Positions 48,364-56,928 of a DNA stretch of 64,000 nucleotides are shown here, one piece after another (position 1 is the first letter of the stretch; each line of letters opens with the position of its first letter). The notes below the pieces were generated by a model, which saw only the letters and a list, made by a program, of their open reading frames with translations, had not been told where the DNA came from and did no database searches. Position numbers and translations under genes: made by a program. Location of the stretch: assembly GCF_011038975.1 (NCBI RefSeq), contig NZ_JAAKEC010000002.1, forward strand, positions 62,001 through 126,000, read 5' to 3'. Source of the stretch: Adlercreutzia sp. ZJ176 (lineage in GTDB: Bacteria; Actinomycetota; Coriobacteriia; Coriobacteriales; Eggerthellaceae).

Positions 48364-48574
48364 CCGTGCAGATTTCCCGCGGGATTTTGGCAGAAATCTT
48401 CAGATATTTGCCCCTCGTTGGCCGACGGAGGGGCACATTTGCGGAAGATGATTCCCGTCTTCACACGTTTCCCCAGGTCAAGTTTTCTCGCACACGTCCG
48501 TGCGCAGGTGTGGGGCCCTGATTTTGACCAACATCTGAAGATTTCTGCCAAAATGCCTTTGGAAATCTGCACGG
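48364..48574. repeat. 211-nt palindromic element with 42-nt inverted ends (MITE-like or structured RNA)
   Basis: The arms 48364-48405 and 48533-48574 are reverse complements at 38 of 42 positions. Inside are more pairs: TGCCCCTC/GAGGGGCA (48408-48435), GGTCAA/TTGACC (48476-48481 and 48524-48529) and CACAC/GTGTG. The element is AT-richer than its surroundings and has no open frame of note. It lies between pnp and dapB, 42 nt before the dapB ribosome site. No target duplication is obvious. Confidence 0.7.
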
Positions 48575-48626
48575 GGCTCACGAGACTGCCCCCTTGCATG
48601 GGAACGACGCAATCGAAGGAGACATG

Positions 48627-49397
48627 ATGATCAAAGTTGCTGTTGCCGGATGCGCGGGCCGCATGGGCTCGGCCGTCGTCGACGCCGCTCGCGCCGCGGA
48701 TGACATGCAGGTCGTCTGCGGCATCGACCCGCACGCCGCGCCTGCGGCGGACTTCCCGGTCTACGCCGCGCTCGCCGAGGCGCTCGACGCGCACGAGGTC
48801 GACGTGCTCGTGGACTTCACGCAACCCTCCGTGGTGGCGGGCAACCTCGCCGCCGCCCTGCCGCGCGGCGTGAACTGCGTGGTGGGCACCACCGGCCTCT
48901 CGAACGAGACGCTCGAGGAGCTGGCCGCCGGCGCAACCGGCGACGCGTGCCTGTTCTACGCGCCGAACTTCACCACGGGCGCCGTGCTCATGATGCAGTT
49001 CGCGAAGGCCGCCGCGCCCTACTTCCCCGAGGCTGAGGTGATCGAGTTCCACCATGCCAAGAAGAAGGACGCGCCCTCGGGCACGGCCGTGCGCACCGCG
49101 CAGATGATCTCGGAGGCTCGCGGCGGACAGGCGAGCGAGGCTCCCGGCGCCGAGACGGAGATCGCCGGCGCTGAGGGCGCCCGCGGCGCGCTCGTCGACG
49201 GCGTGCCCGTGCACTCCGTGCGCTCGATGGGCTACGTCGCCAGCCAGGAGGTCGTGTTCGGCTCCATGGGCCAGACGCTCACCATCCGCCATGACTCGTG
49301 GGACCGCACCTCCTACATGCCCGGCGTGCTCCTCGGCATCCGCAGCGTCGGCGAGCGCAGCGGCCTGATTGTTGGTTTGGAGAACTTCATGGCGTAA
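48627..49397 (+). CDS. dapB: 4-hydroxy-tetrahydrodipicolinate reductase
   Basis: DapB reduces the DapA product with NAD(P)H in lysine and diaminopimelate synthesis. The 256-residue protein has VAVAGCAGRMG for nucleotide binding, VDFTQPSVV, GTTGL, the catalytic EFHHAKKKDAPSGTA (~137) and a C-terminal YMPGVLLGIR. Two ATG codons are adjacent; 48627 is preferred because AAGGAG is then 5 nt away. It lies 137 nt before dapA. Confidence 0.95.
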   Translation: MIKVAVAGCAGRMGSAVVDAARAADDMQVVCGIDPHAAPAADFPVYAALAEALDAHEVDVLVDFTQPSVVAGNLAAALPRGVNCVVGTTGLSNETLEELAAGATGDACLFYAPNFTTGAVLMMQFAKAAAPYFPEAEVIEFHHAKKKDAPSGTAVRTAQMISEARGGQASEAPGAETEIAGAEGARGALVDGVPVHSVRSMGYVASQEVVFGSMGQTLTIRHDSWDRTSYMPGVLLGIRSVGERSGLIVGLENFMA

Positions 49398-49478
49398 CGC
49401 CTGAAAAAGCGCACAGTCGTGGCACAATATCAACCAGTTGTTCGTTGCGCCGCGGCGCTCGTGTGCCGTTGCGCGATA

Positions 49479-49513
49479 ATGAGCGAAACGCAGCTCGATG
49501 AGCGAAACGCAGC
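49479..49513 (+). repeat. Duplicated 16-mer in the dapA leader
   Basis: ATGAGCGAAACGCAGC occurs at 49479-49494 and again at 49498-49513. Each copy contains an ATG; the second opens an 8-codon frame that stops before dapA, the first a frame that runs into dapA. Neither has a good ribosome site. Confidence 0.5.
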
Positions 49514-49534
49514 AAGGCAAGTGAGGAGAACTTC

Positions 49535-50434
49535 ATGTCTATAGGTGAACCCCGTTTCGGCCGCATGATCCCGGCCATGGTGACCCCGTTCGACGAGAAC
49601 CGCGACCTCGACCTCGACCGCGCCGGCGCGCTGGCCGACCGCCTCGTCGAGGGCGGCGCTGACGCGCTCATCATCAACGGCACCACGGGCGAGAGCCCGA
49701 CGGTGTTCTACCCGCAGAAGATGGAGCTCTTCCGCGCCGTGGTGTCCGCGGTGGGCGGGCGCGTGCCCGTCATCGCGAACGTGGGCGACAACTGCACCGC
49801 CGACACGGTCGACTTCGCCCACGACGTCCAGGCAACCGGCGTCGACGGCTTCATGTGCGTGGTGCCCTACTACAACAAGCCCCCGCAGGAGGGCCTCTAC
49901 CAGCACTTCAGCACCATCGCCCGGGCGGTCGAGCTGCCCATCATCCTGTACAACATCCCCGGCCGCTGCGTCATCAACATGGCGCCCGAGACCACGCTGC
50001 GCCTGGCGCGCGACTGCGACAACGTCGTGGCCATCAAGGAGGCGTCGGGCAACCTCGAGCAGATCAAGCGCATCATCGACGAGGCGCCTGAGGGCTTCGA
50101 CGTGTACTCGGGCGACGACTCGGCCACCTACGACATCATGAGGCTCGGCGGCGTCGGCGTCATCTCCACCATCGGCAACGTGGCGCCCGCGCGCATGAAG
50201 GAGATCGTCGATCTGTGCGCGGCGGGGGACTTCGAGGCGGCCGCCGCGGCCAACGAGCGCCTGCTGCCGCTCATGAACGGCCTGTTCGAGACCTCGAACC
50301 CCATCCTCGTGAAGGAGGCGCTCAAGCTGGCGGGCTTCCCCGTCGGCGGCGTGCGCCTGCCGCTCGTGGACGCCACGCCTGAGCAGTCGGCGCGCCTGGC
50401 CTCCATCATGCGCGAGGTGGGCGTGCTCGCCTAA
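49535..50434 (+). CDS. dapA: 4-hydroxy-tetrahydrodipicolinate synthase
   Basis: DapA condenses pyruvate and aspartate semialdehyde. The 299-residue aldolase-fold protein has INGTTGESPTV, VVPYYNKPPQEG with the catalytic Tyr, and the Schiff-base Lys in VVAIKEASGN (~166). ATG 49535 follows GAGGAG. The order dapB-dapA-rnj-ftsK is typical of Actinobacteria. Confidence 0.96.
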   Translation: MSIGEPRFGRMIPAMVTPFDENRDLDLDRAGALADRLVEGGADALIINGTTGESPTVFYPQKMELFRAVVSAVGGRVPVIANVGDNCTADTVDFAHDVQATGVDGFMCVVPYYNKPPQEGLYQHFSTIARAVELPIILYNIPGRCVINMAPETTLRLARDCDNVVAIKEASGNLEQIKRIIDEAPEGFDVYSGDDSATYDIMRLGGVGVISTIGNVAPARMKEIVDLCAAGDFEAAAAANERLLPLMNGLFETSNPILVKEALKLAGFPVGGVRLPLVDATPEQSARLASIMREVGVLA

Positions 50435-50472
50435 GCCCGACTGGGGCGTAGCGCGACGCATACAGGGACGCG

Positions 50473-50506
50473 ACGCCGGCTCGACCACGTTCGGGCCGGC
50501 GTTTTG
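50473..50506 (+). terminator. Terminator after dapA
   Basis: ACGCCGGC (50473-50480) pairs with GCCGGCGT (50495-50502), followed by TTTG. The T-run is short, so some read-through to rnj is likely. Confidence 0.55.
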
Positions 50507-50538
50507 ATAGGAAACGTCAACAAGCACTAAGGAGATAC

Positions 50539-52443
50539 ATGGCAAAAGAAAGAAGAGAAGGGGACGCGCCGGCACAGGGCCAGACCGCTCCCCAAAACAA
50601 CCGCAAGAACGCGCAGCGCCCCCAAGGCTCGCAGGGCGGGCGCAACGCGAAGAAGAAGACGAGCTCGTACAAGCACGTCAACCTCGAGCGCAAGCGCCCG
50701 CAGCTCACCCGCGACGGCGCCGAGGCGCAGAAGGGCGCCGGCCAGCGGGCTGACGCCCGCCGCGCGTTCTCGTCGCGCAAGAAGGACCCGCACGCGCGCC
50801 TCGAGATCATCCCGCTCGGCGGCCTCGACGCCATCGGCAAGAACATGACCGCCTTCATGTGCAACGGCGACATGATCCTCGACGACGCGGGCCTGATGTT
50901 TCCCGACGACGACCACCCGGGCATCGACCTCATCCTGCCCGACTACACCTACGTGCTCGAGAACGCCGACAAGCTGCGCGGCATCGTCATCACGCACGGC
51001 CACGAGGACCACACGGGCAGCCTCCCGTACCTGCTCAAGGACCTCGACCGCACGGTGCCCATCTACGCCACGAAGCTCACGCTCGGGCTCATCGAGGGCA
51101 AGTTCGCCGAGCACCGCATCAAGAACGCCAAGCTCATCGAGATCAAGCCGGGCGACGAGATCAAGCTCGGCTGCATGACGGTGGACTTCTTCGCGGTGAA
51201 CCACTCCATCCCGGGCGCCGTGGGGCTGTTCTTGCAGAGCCCGGCCGGCAACGTGCTGCACACCGGCGACTTCAAGCTCGACCAGACGCCCATCGACGGC
51301 GTGCACACCGACTTCGCGGCGCTCGCGCGCTTCGGCGAGATCGGCGTCGACCTCATGATGAGCGACTCCACCAACGCGCAGAACGCCAACTTCACGCCGT
51401 CGGAAGCGGAGGTGGGCAAGTCCCTCGCGCAGATCATCAGCCAGGCCCGCGGACGCGTCATCATCGCGTCGTTCGCGAGCCACATCCACCGCATGCAGCA
51501 GATCTGCGACGCGGCGGTGGCGAACGGCCGCAAGGTGGTGGTCACGGGCCGCTCGATGATCCAGAACACCGACATCGCGCGCCGCCTCGGCTACCTCAAC
51601 ATCTCCGACAACGACCTCATCGACGCCTACGACCTGTCGGGCATCCCGCCCGAGCAGGTGGTCATCATGTGCACGGGAAGCCAGGGCGAGCCGCTCTCGG
51701 CCCTCGCGCGCATCGCCAACGGCGAGCACCGCACCATCGACATCGAGCACGGCGACACCGTCATCATCTCGGCGACGCCCGTCCCCGGCAACGAGAAGGC
51801 CGTCACCCGCGTGATCAACTCGCTCGCCAAGATCGGCGCCGACGTGTACGACAAGAGCCGCGCGCGCGTGCACGTGTCGGGCCACGCCGGGGCCGAGGAG
51901 CTCAAGATCGTGCTCACCATCGTGCAGCCGCACGCGTTCATGCCCGTCCACGGCGAGGCCACGCACCTGCGCGCTCACGCCAAGCTGGCCGAGGCCACCG
52001 GCGTGCCGGCCGAGAACATCTTCGTGATGGAGAACGGCGACTCGCTCGTCCTGTCCGCGCGCGGCATCGAGGTGGGGGAGGGCGTGCAGTCCGGCATCGT
52101 CTACGTGGACGGCCTGTCGGTCGGCGACACCTCCCAGGACGTGCTCGACGAGCGCAACGCGCTCGGCAACCAGGGCTTCGCGAGCGTGGCCGCGGCCGTG
52201 TCGTTCAAGCGCCACGACCTCATTGGCAGCCCGCAGGTCGAGATGCACGGCATCACCGGTGGCGACGACTACTACCTCAACCAGGAGATGGTCAGCGTGG
52301 TGGGCAACGCCATCCGCCGCGCGCTGTCCAAGGACGGCGACGCGAAGAGCGTGCGGAAGGTGGCGCGCGACTCGCTGCTGTCGCTTCTGTGGGAGCGCAC
52401 CAAGCAGCGTCCTATGGTGATCGTGAACCTGTTGGAGGTTTAG
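50539..52443 (+). CDS. rnj: Ribonuclease J
   Basis: RNase J is a metallo-beta-lactamase RNase with 5'-3' exo- and endonuclease activity in mRNA decay and rRNA maturation. The 634-residue protein has a basic, Gln/Lys/Arg-rich N-terminal extension of ~85 residues, then LGGLDAIGKNM, the metal motif HGHEDHTG (~152), HTGDFK, SDSTNA and FMPVHGEATHL. ATG 50539 follows AAGGAG. Such N-terminal extensions occur in actinobacterial RNase J. Confidence 0.95.
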   Translation: MAKERREGDAPAQGQTAPQNNRKNAQRPQGSQGGRNAKKKTSSYKHVNLERKRPQLTRDGAEAQKGAGQRADARRAFSSRKKDPHARLEIIPLGGLDAIGKNMTAFMCNGDMILDDAGLMFPDDDHPGIDLILPDYTYVLENADKLRGIVITHGHEDHTGSLPYLLKDLDRTVPIYATKLTLGLIEGKFAEHRIKNAKLIEIKPGDEIKLGCMTVDFFAVNHSIPGAVGLFLQSPAGNVLHTGDFKLDQTPIDGVHTDFAALARFGEIGVDLMMSDSTNAQNANFTPSEAEVGKSLAQIISQARGRVIIASFASHIHRMQQICDAAVANGRKVVVTGRSMIQNTDIARRLGYLNISDNDLIDAYDLSGIPPEQVVIMCTGSQGEPLSALARIANGEHRTIDIEHGDTVIISATPVPGNEKAVTRVINSLAKIGADVYDKSRARVHVSGHAGAEELKIVLTIVQPHAFMPVHGEATHLRAHAKLAEATGVPAENIFVMENGDSLVLSARGIEVGEGVQSGIVYVDGLSVGDTSQDVLDERNALGNQGFASVAAAVSFKRHDLIGSPQVEMHGITGGDDYYLNQEMVSVVGNAIRRALSKDGDAKSVRKVARDSLLSLLWERTKQRPMVIVNLLEV

Positions 52444-52569
52444 CGCCCGCACCTGCGCGCATCCCCTATACTGTAAATCCACGCATGTTGAGCGGCTTGC
52501 CTCGCAGGCCGTTCACGTCGTACCATCCACCTGAATCGAACCGCAAACACAGCACGAAGGAGCTTGGGC

Positions 52570-55248
52570 GTGGCCCGTCAACCAGCATCAACGCACACAA
52601 CCAAGAAGAAGCACACCCGCGACACCGCGCAGGGTCGCAAGAGCGCGGCCGCGCGCCGCGCCGCATCGCCCGAGCCCGCCGCGCACGTGCTCGACGACCG
52701 CGCCCGCCGCGATATCGCGGGCGTGGTGTTCATCCTGCTCGCCGTCGTGCTCCTGCTCGCCGCCGTGCTCTCCCCGAGCGGCGAGGGCATCGTGACCAGC
52801 TTCATCTCGCGCGGCGTGCACCTCGCGTTCGGCGTGGGCTGCTACGTGCTGCCCGTGGTCCTCGCCGCCGTCGGCGTCACCTTCCTCGTGCGCTTCGACC
52901 GCGAGCGCGTGCCCGTGCGCGTGGCGTGCGGCCTCATGGTGATCTTCGTGGCGCTGCTCGGCTTCATCGCGCTGTTCACGCCCGTCACGGGCGTCACCGG
53001 CGACAACCTCTCGCTGCTGTTCTCCGAGCGTGCGCTCACAAGCCACGGCGGGTACGTGGGCGCGGGCATCGCCTGGGTGGGACTCACGCTGTTCGGCCAG
53101 GTCATCTCGTGCGTGATCCTCGCAGGCGTCATGCTCATCGGCGGCATCATCATCGGGTTTTCCATCTCGAAGCTCATCGAGACGATCCGCGCGAAGAAGG
53201 ACGCCCGCGCCGCTGCCGCCGCGGAGGCGGCCGCAGCCGAGGAGCGCGACGGAGTGGTGGCCGCGCCCCCCTTCGCGCGCGTGCGCCGCGGGCGCGGTTC
53301 GCGCAGGCGCGACGCCGGCGCGCTCAAGGCGGGCGCGGACGGGCTTGCCGCCGACCCCGGCGCCGCAACGGGCGTGCTCGTGAAGCCCGCCAGCGTGCTT
53401 GCCGCCTCCGAGACCGCGACTTTGAAGCCCGCGCGCGTCGGGCGCGCCTCGGCGCGCCGCCACCGCAGCTCGGCTGAGGCCGGCGAGGCCCAGGCAGCCG
53501 ACGCCGCCGCGGACACCTCCGCGCTCACCACCAAGCTCGGCGCGGCGGGGGGCGCGGGGGGCGCAGGCGCTGACGCGGCCACGGACGCGGGTGCTGGCAT
53601 GGACGCCCACGACGCGCCCGTGGCCCTCACGCGCAAGCTCGGCAAGAAGCGCGCCGCCGAGGAGCGCGCCGGCGCCTCGGCTACTGCCAAGCCGCGCCGC
53701 AGCGCGAGCGCCTCGCCGGTGGCCACGCCGCGCCCGCTCGAGGGCTTCAAGCTGCCGCCGATGTCGCTGCTCGCGTCCCCCAAGAAGGGCGAGGCGGGCA
53801 GGGCCCCCGACTCCGAGCTCTCCGAGACGTCCGCGCGCCTGCAGGAGACGCTCGAGGACTTCGGCATCATGGCCGAGGTCGTGGGCTGGGTGGCCGGCCC
53901 CACGGTGACGCTGTTCAAGGTTGACCTGCCCGCCGGCGTGCGCGTGAGCCGCGTCACGGCCCTGAACGACGACATCGCGCTCGCGCTCGCCGCGCCGGGC
54001 GTGCGCATCTTCGCGCCCATCCCCGGCACGAACTACGTGGGCATCGAGGTGCCCAACCGCGCGCGCCAGACGGTGTACCTCTCCGACGTGCTCGGCGACG
54101 CGGGCCCCGGGCCCCTCCAGATCGCCATCGGCAAGGACGTCGAGGGGCACTCCATCGTGTCCGACCTCGCGCGCATGCCGCACCTGCTCATCGGCGGCAC
54201 CACCGGCTCGGGCAAGTCGGTGTCCATCAACGCCATGATCATGTCCATCCTCATGCGCGCCACGCCCTCCGAGGTGCGCTTCATCATGATCGACCCCAAG
54301 CGCGTGGAGTTCACGCCCTACAACGGCATCCCGCACCTCTACGTGCCCGTGGTCACCGAGGCCAAGGAGGCCGCGAGCGCGCTGTCCTGGGGCGTCGCCG
54401 AGATGGAGAAGCGCCTCAAGATCTTCTCGAAGGTCGGCGCGCGCAACATCGGTCAGTACAACGCCAAGGCGCAGGCCGCCCTCGCCGAGGAGCAGCGCGC
54501 CGAGGCGGCGGGGGAGGAGGCCGAGCACTGGGAGTACCCCGAGGAGATGCCCTACATCGTCATCATCATCGACGAGCTCGCCGACCTCATGATGAACGTG
54601 GGCAAGGAGGTGGAGTTCTCCATCAGCCGCATCGCGCAGCTCGCGCGCGCGGCCGGCATCCACCTCATCGTGGCCACCCAGCGCCCCTCCACGAACGTGG
54701 TGACGGGCCTCATCAAGGCGAACATCACGAACCGCATCGCCTTCAACGTGGCCTCGGGCATCGACTCGCGCGTCATCCTCGACACGCCGGGCGCCGAGAA
54801 CCTCATCGGGTTGGGCGACCTGCTGCTGTCCAAGCCCGAGTACGCCAAGCCGCAGCGCATCCAGGGCTGCTACGTGTCCGAGGACGAGATCAACGCCGTG
54901 GTGTCCATGCTCAAGGAGCAGGGCGAGCCCGACTACCACACTGAGATCCTCTCCGCCAACGTGGTCACGCTCGGCGCCTCCTCACCCTCGGGCGACGGCG
55001 GCTCGGACGCGGAGGACCCGCTTCTGTGGGAGGCCGCAGATATTGTGGTTTCGAGCGGTCTGGGCTCAACATCTAACATTCAACGGCGCTTGAAGGTGGG
55101 TTACGCGCGAGCAGGCCGTATAATGGATCAGTTGGAGGAACAGGGCGTCGTGGGCCCCGCGAACGGCTCGAAGCCGCGCGAGGTGCTCGTGAGCGACCCT
55201 TTGGAACTTGAGACGCTCAAGGCGTTCAAGGAGAACGACGAGCTCTAG
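52570..55248 (+). CDS. ftsK: DNA translocase FtsK/SpoIIIE
   Basis: FtsK pumps chromosome termini across the division septum. The 892-residue protein has about four or five N-terminal membrane helices (~50-210), an Ala/Arg-rich linker (~215-400), the ATPase motor with GGTTGSGKSVSIN (~541-553) and the Walker B region YIVIIIDELADLMM, and a C-terminal gamma winged helix (SNIQRRLKVGYARAGRIMDQ). GTG 52570 is preferred, with GGAG 7 nt upstream. A TATACT (52467-52472) may be its -10 element. Confidence 0.95.
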   Translation: MARQPASTHTTKKKHTRDTAQGRKSAAARRAASPEPAAHVLDDRARRDIAGVVFILLAVVLLLAAVLSPSGEGIVTSFISRGVHLAFGVGCYVLPVVLAAVGVTFLVRFDRERVPVRVACGLMVIFVALLGFIALFTPVTGVTGDNLSLLFSERALTSHGGYVGAGIAWVGLTLFGQVISCVILAGVMLIGGIIIGFSISKLIETIRAKKDARAAAAAEAAAAEERDGVVAAPPFARVRRGRGSRRRDAGALKAGADGLAADPGAATGVLVKPASVLAASETATLKPARVGRASARRHRSSAEAGEAQAADAAADTSALTTKLGAAGGAGGAGADAATDAGAGMDAHDAPVALTRKLGKKRAAEERAGASATAKPRRSASASPVATPRPLEGFKLPPMSLLASPKKGEAGRAPDSELSETSARLQETLEDFGIMAEVVGWVAGPTVTLFKVDLPAGVRVSRVTALNDDIALALAAPGVRIFAPIPGTNYVGIEVPNRARQTVYLSDVLGDAGPGPLQIAIGKDVEGHSIVSDLARMPHLLIGGTTGSGKSVSINAMIMSILMRATPSEVRFIMIDPKRVEFTPYNGIPHLYVPVVTEAKEAASALSWGVAEMEKRLKIFSKVGARNIGQYNAKAQAALAEEQRAEAAGEEAEHWEYPEEMPYIVIIIDELADLMMNVGKEVEFSISRIAQLARAAGIHLIVATQRPSTNVVTGLIKANITNRIAFNVASGIDSRVILDTPGAENLIGLGDLLLSKPEYAKPQRIQGCYVSEDEINAVVSMLKEQGEPDYHTEILSANVVTLGASSPSGDGGSDAEDPLLWEAADIVVSSGLGSTSNIQRRLKVGYARAGRIMDQLEEQGVVGPANGSKPREVLVSDPLELETLKAFKENDEL

Positions 55249-55279
55249 ACGGGCTCTAGGCAAGTGAAGGAGTAGGAAC

Positions 55280-56374
55280 GTGGCGCGTCAAAGATCCTAC
55301 GGAGGGCTTCTCCGCGAGGCGCGTGAGAGGCGCGGATTCGACCTGACAACCGTGTCGCATCGGCTGCGCGTGCGCCCTGACATCCTGCGCGCCATTGAGG
55401 AGGCCGACTTCGCCTACCTGCCGCCGCGCGGGTACACCCGCAACATGATCAGCGCCTACGCGCGCCTCGTGGGGCTCAACCCCACCGAGGTCACCTCGCT
55501 GTACCTCGACGAGGTGCACGCGTACGAGTCGGGATACGCCCGTGTCGACGCCCGCCGCGCCGAAGGGCAGGGGCGTCGTCCGCGCGGCGAAGGCGGCGCG
55601 CGGTCGTCCGCGCGTTCCGTCGGCTCTGGCCGGCCCGCGCGTGGGGGCCGCGCCGCTCCCGGGCGCGCCGACGGACGCGCGCGGGGCGCGCAGCGCGGCG
55701 AGCGCAGCCGGAGGGGCGAGCCGCGTCAGGGCTTCGTGGGCGGAAACTCGTACCCGAGCCTGTACTCGAAGGCGCAGAACGGCCCCGTGCCCTCGATGAC
55801 GCGCCTGCCGCTCATCATCGGCGCGGCCGTGGTGGTGCTCGTCCTGATCGTCGTGCTCGTGTTCGTGCTCGGCGGCAAGCAGGACGCTGCGCAGGACGTG
55901 CCCGACGTGCCCATCTCGGGCCTCACCGACACCTCGAACCCCGCGAGCGAGGAAACGGTCGAGCCTGTGGAGACGGCGCCCACGAGCGCGCAGGTCGTCT
56001 ACAAGGTCGTCGGCTCAAGCGACGTGTACGCCGAGATCACCACGGACGGCACCACCGAGAGCAAGCTCATCTCGCCGCCGGTTGAGGAGACCGTCGAGGT
56101 CACCGGCACGTGGAGCCTGAGCGCCTGGGTGGTCGACGCCATCACCGTCACGGTCGACGGCAAGGAGATCGAGTACACGCAGGCCGACGGCGGCATCCCC
56201 ACCTGGTCGGTCGACTTCACGAAGATCAAGGACGACTGGGAGGCAGCGCACGGCGAGGGCAAGGGCTCGTCGTCGGCGTCCTCGAGCGCCTCGTCCTCGG
56301 CTTCGTCGTCTTCGGCCGCGCAAGCGGCGGGCGGCTCCTCGAGCTCGTCGTCGGGCGCCGCAGCCTCCCGCTAA
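55280..56374 (+). CDS. RodZ-like HTH membrane protein
   Basis: The 364-residue protein has an N-terminal Xre-type helix-turn-helix (LLREARERRGFDLTTVSHRL, PRGYTRNMISAYARLVGLNP), as in RodZ-type cell-shape proteins. Then come an Arg/Gly-rich cytoplasmic linker (~95-165), one membrane helix (~176-198), a DUF4115-like extracytoplasmic domain (~235-320) and a Ser-rich tail. GTG 55280 follows GAAGGAG. It lies 31 nt after ftsK, suggesting shared expression of division and shape genes. Confidence 0.85.
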   Translation: MARQRSYGGLLREARERRGFDLTTVSHRLRVRPDILRAIEEADFAYLPPRGYTRNMISAYARLVGLNPTEVTSLYLDEVHAYESGYARVDARRAEGQGRRPRGEGGARSSARSVGSGRPARGGRAAPGRADGRARGAQRGERSRRGEPRQGFVGGNSYPSLYSKAQNGPVPSMTRLPLIIGAAVVVLVLIVVLVFVLGGKQDAAQDVPDVPISGLTDTSNPASEETVEPVETAPTSAQVVYKVVGSSDVYAEITTDGTTESKLISPPVEETVEVTGTWSLSAWVVDAITVTVDGKEIEYTQADGGIPTWSVDFTKIKDDWEAAHGEGKGSSSASSSASSSASSSSAAQAAGGSSSSSSGAAASR

Positions 56375-56418
56375 ACCACGTTTCCGCCTACCCCAGCTAC
56401 CTGAAAGGAATTTGACCC

Positions 56419-56916
56419 ATGGCCAAGGAATCCAGCTTCGACATCGTGTCCGTCGTCGACATGCAGGAGGTCGACAACGCCTTCCAGCAGGCGCGCAAGG
56501 AGATCGCGCAGCGCTACGACCTCAAGGACTCAGGCGCCGAGATCGCGCTCGACAAGGCCAAGCAGACCATCACAGTGTCCGCGCCGGCCGACTTCGTGGC
56601 CAAGCAGGTCATCGACGTCATCGGCAGCAAGCTCATCAAGCGCGGCATTGACCTTACGGCCGTGAAGTGGGGCGACGTCATCGCCGCCACGGGCCAGTCG
56701 GTGCGCCGCGTGGCCACTGTCGTCAACGGCATCGACAAGGAGACGGCCGGCAAGATCAACAAGGACGTCAAGGCCCTCAAGCTCAAGTGCAAGGTGCAGA
56801 TCGAGGGCGACCAGCTCCGCGTGAGCTCGGCGTCGCGCGACACCCTGCAGGAGGTCATCGCGTTTCTGAAGGGCCAGGACTACGGCCAGCCGCTCCAGTA
56901 CGTGAACTATCGCTAG
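56419..56916 (+). CDS. yajQ: YajQ-family nucleotide-binding protein
   Basis: The 165-residue protein has two ferredoxin-like halves; landmarks are SSFDIVSVVDMQEVDNA, RYDLKDSGAEI, GKINKDVKALKLKCKVQI and the C-terminal PLQYVNYR. Some members bind cyclic di-GMP, others nucleic acids. The ATG at 56419 follows AAAGGA. Confidence 0.93.
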   Translation: MAKESSFDIVSVVDMQEVDNAFQQARKEIAQRYDLKDSGAEIALDKAKQTITVSAPADFVAKQVIDVIGSKLIKRGIDLTAVKWGDVIAATGQSVRRVATVVNGIDKETAGKINKDVKALKLKCKVQIEGDQLRVSSASRDTLQEVIAFLKGQDYGQPLQYVNYR

Positions 56917-56928
56917 GGCGCGCGTCAC

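Noticed and set aside
48340-48626. Lysine riboswitch upstream of dapB
   Set aside because: The conserved lysine-riboswitch core motifs are absent; the segment is instead a long palindromic element.
45456-49520. Minus-strand open frame of over 1300 codons across rpsO-pnp-dapB
   Set aside because: It is a shadow of several certain + strand genes and intergenic signals; the composition is that of reverse-complement GC-rich codons.
50859-53477. Plus-strand out-of-frame open frame of about 870 codons over rnj and ftsK
   Set aside because: Extreme Arg/His/Pro content and overlap with two well-supported genes show it is a frame shadow.
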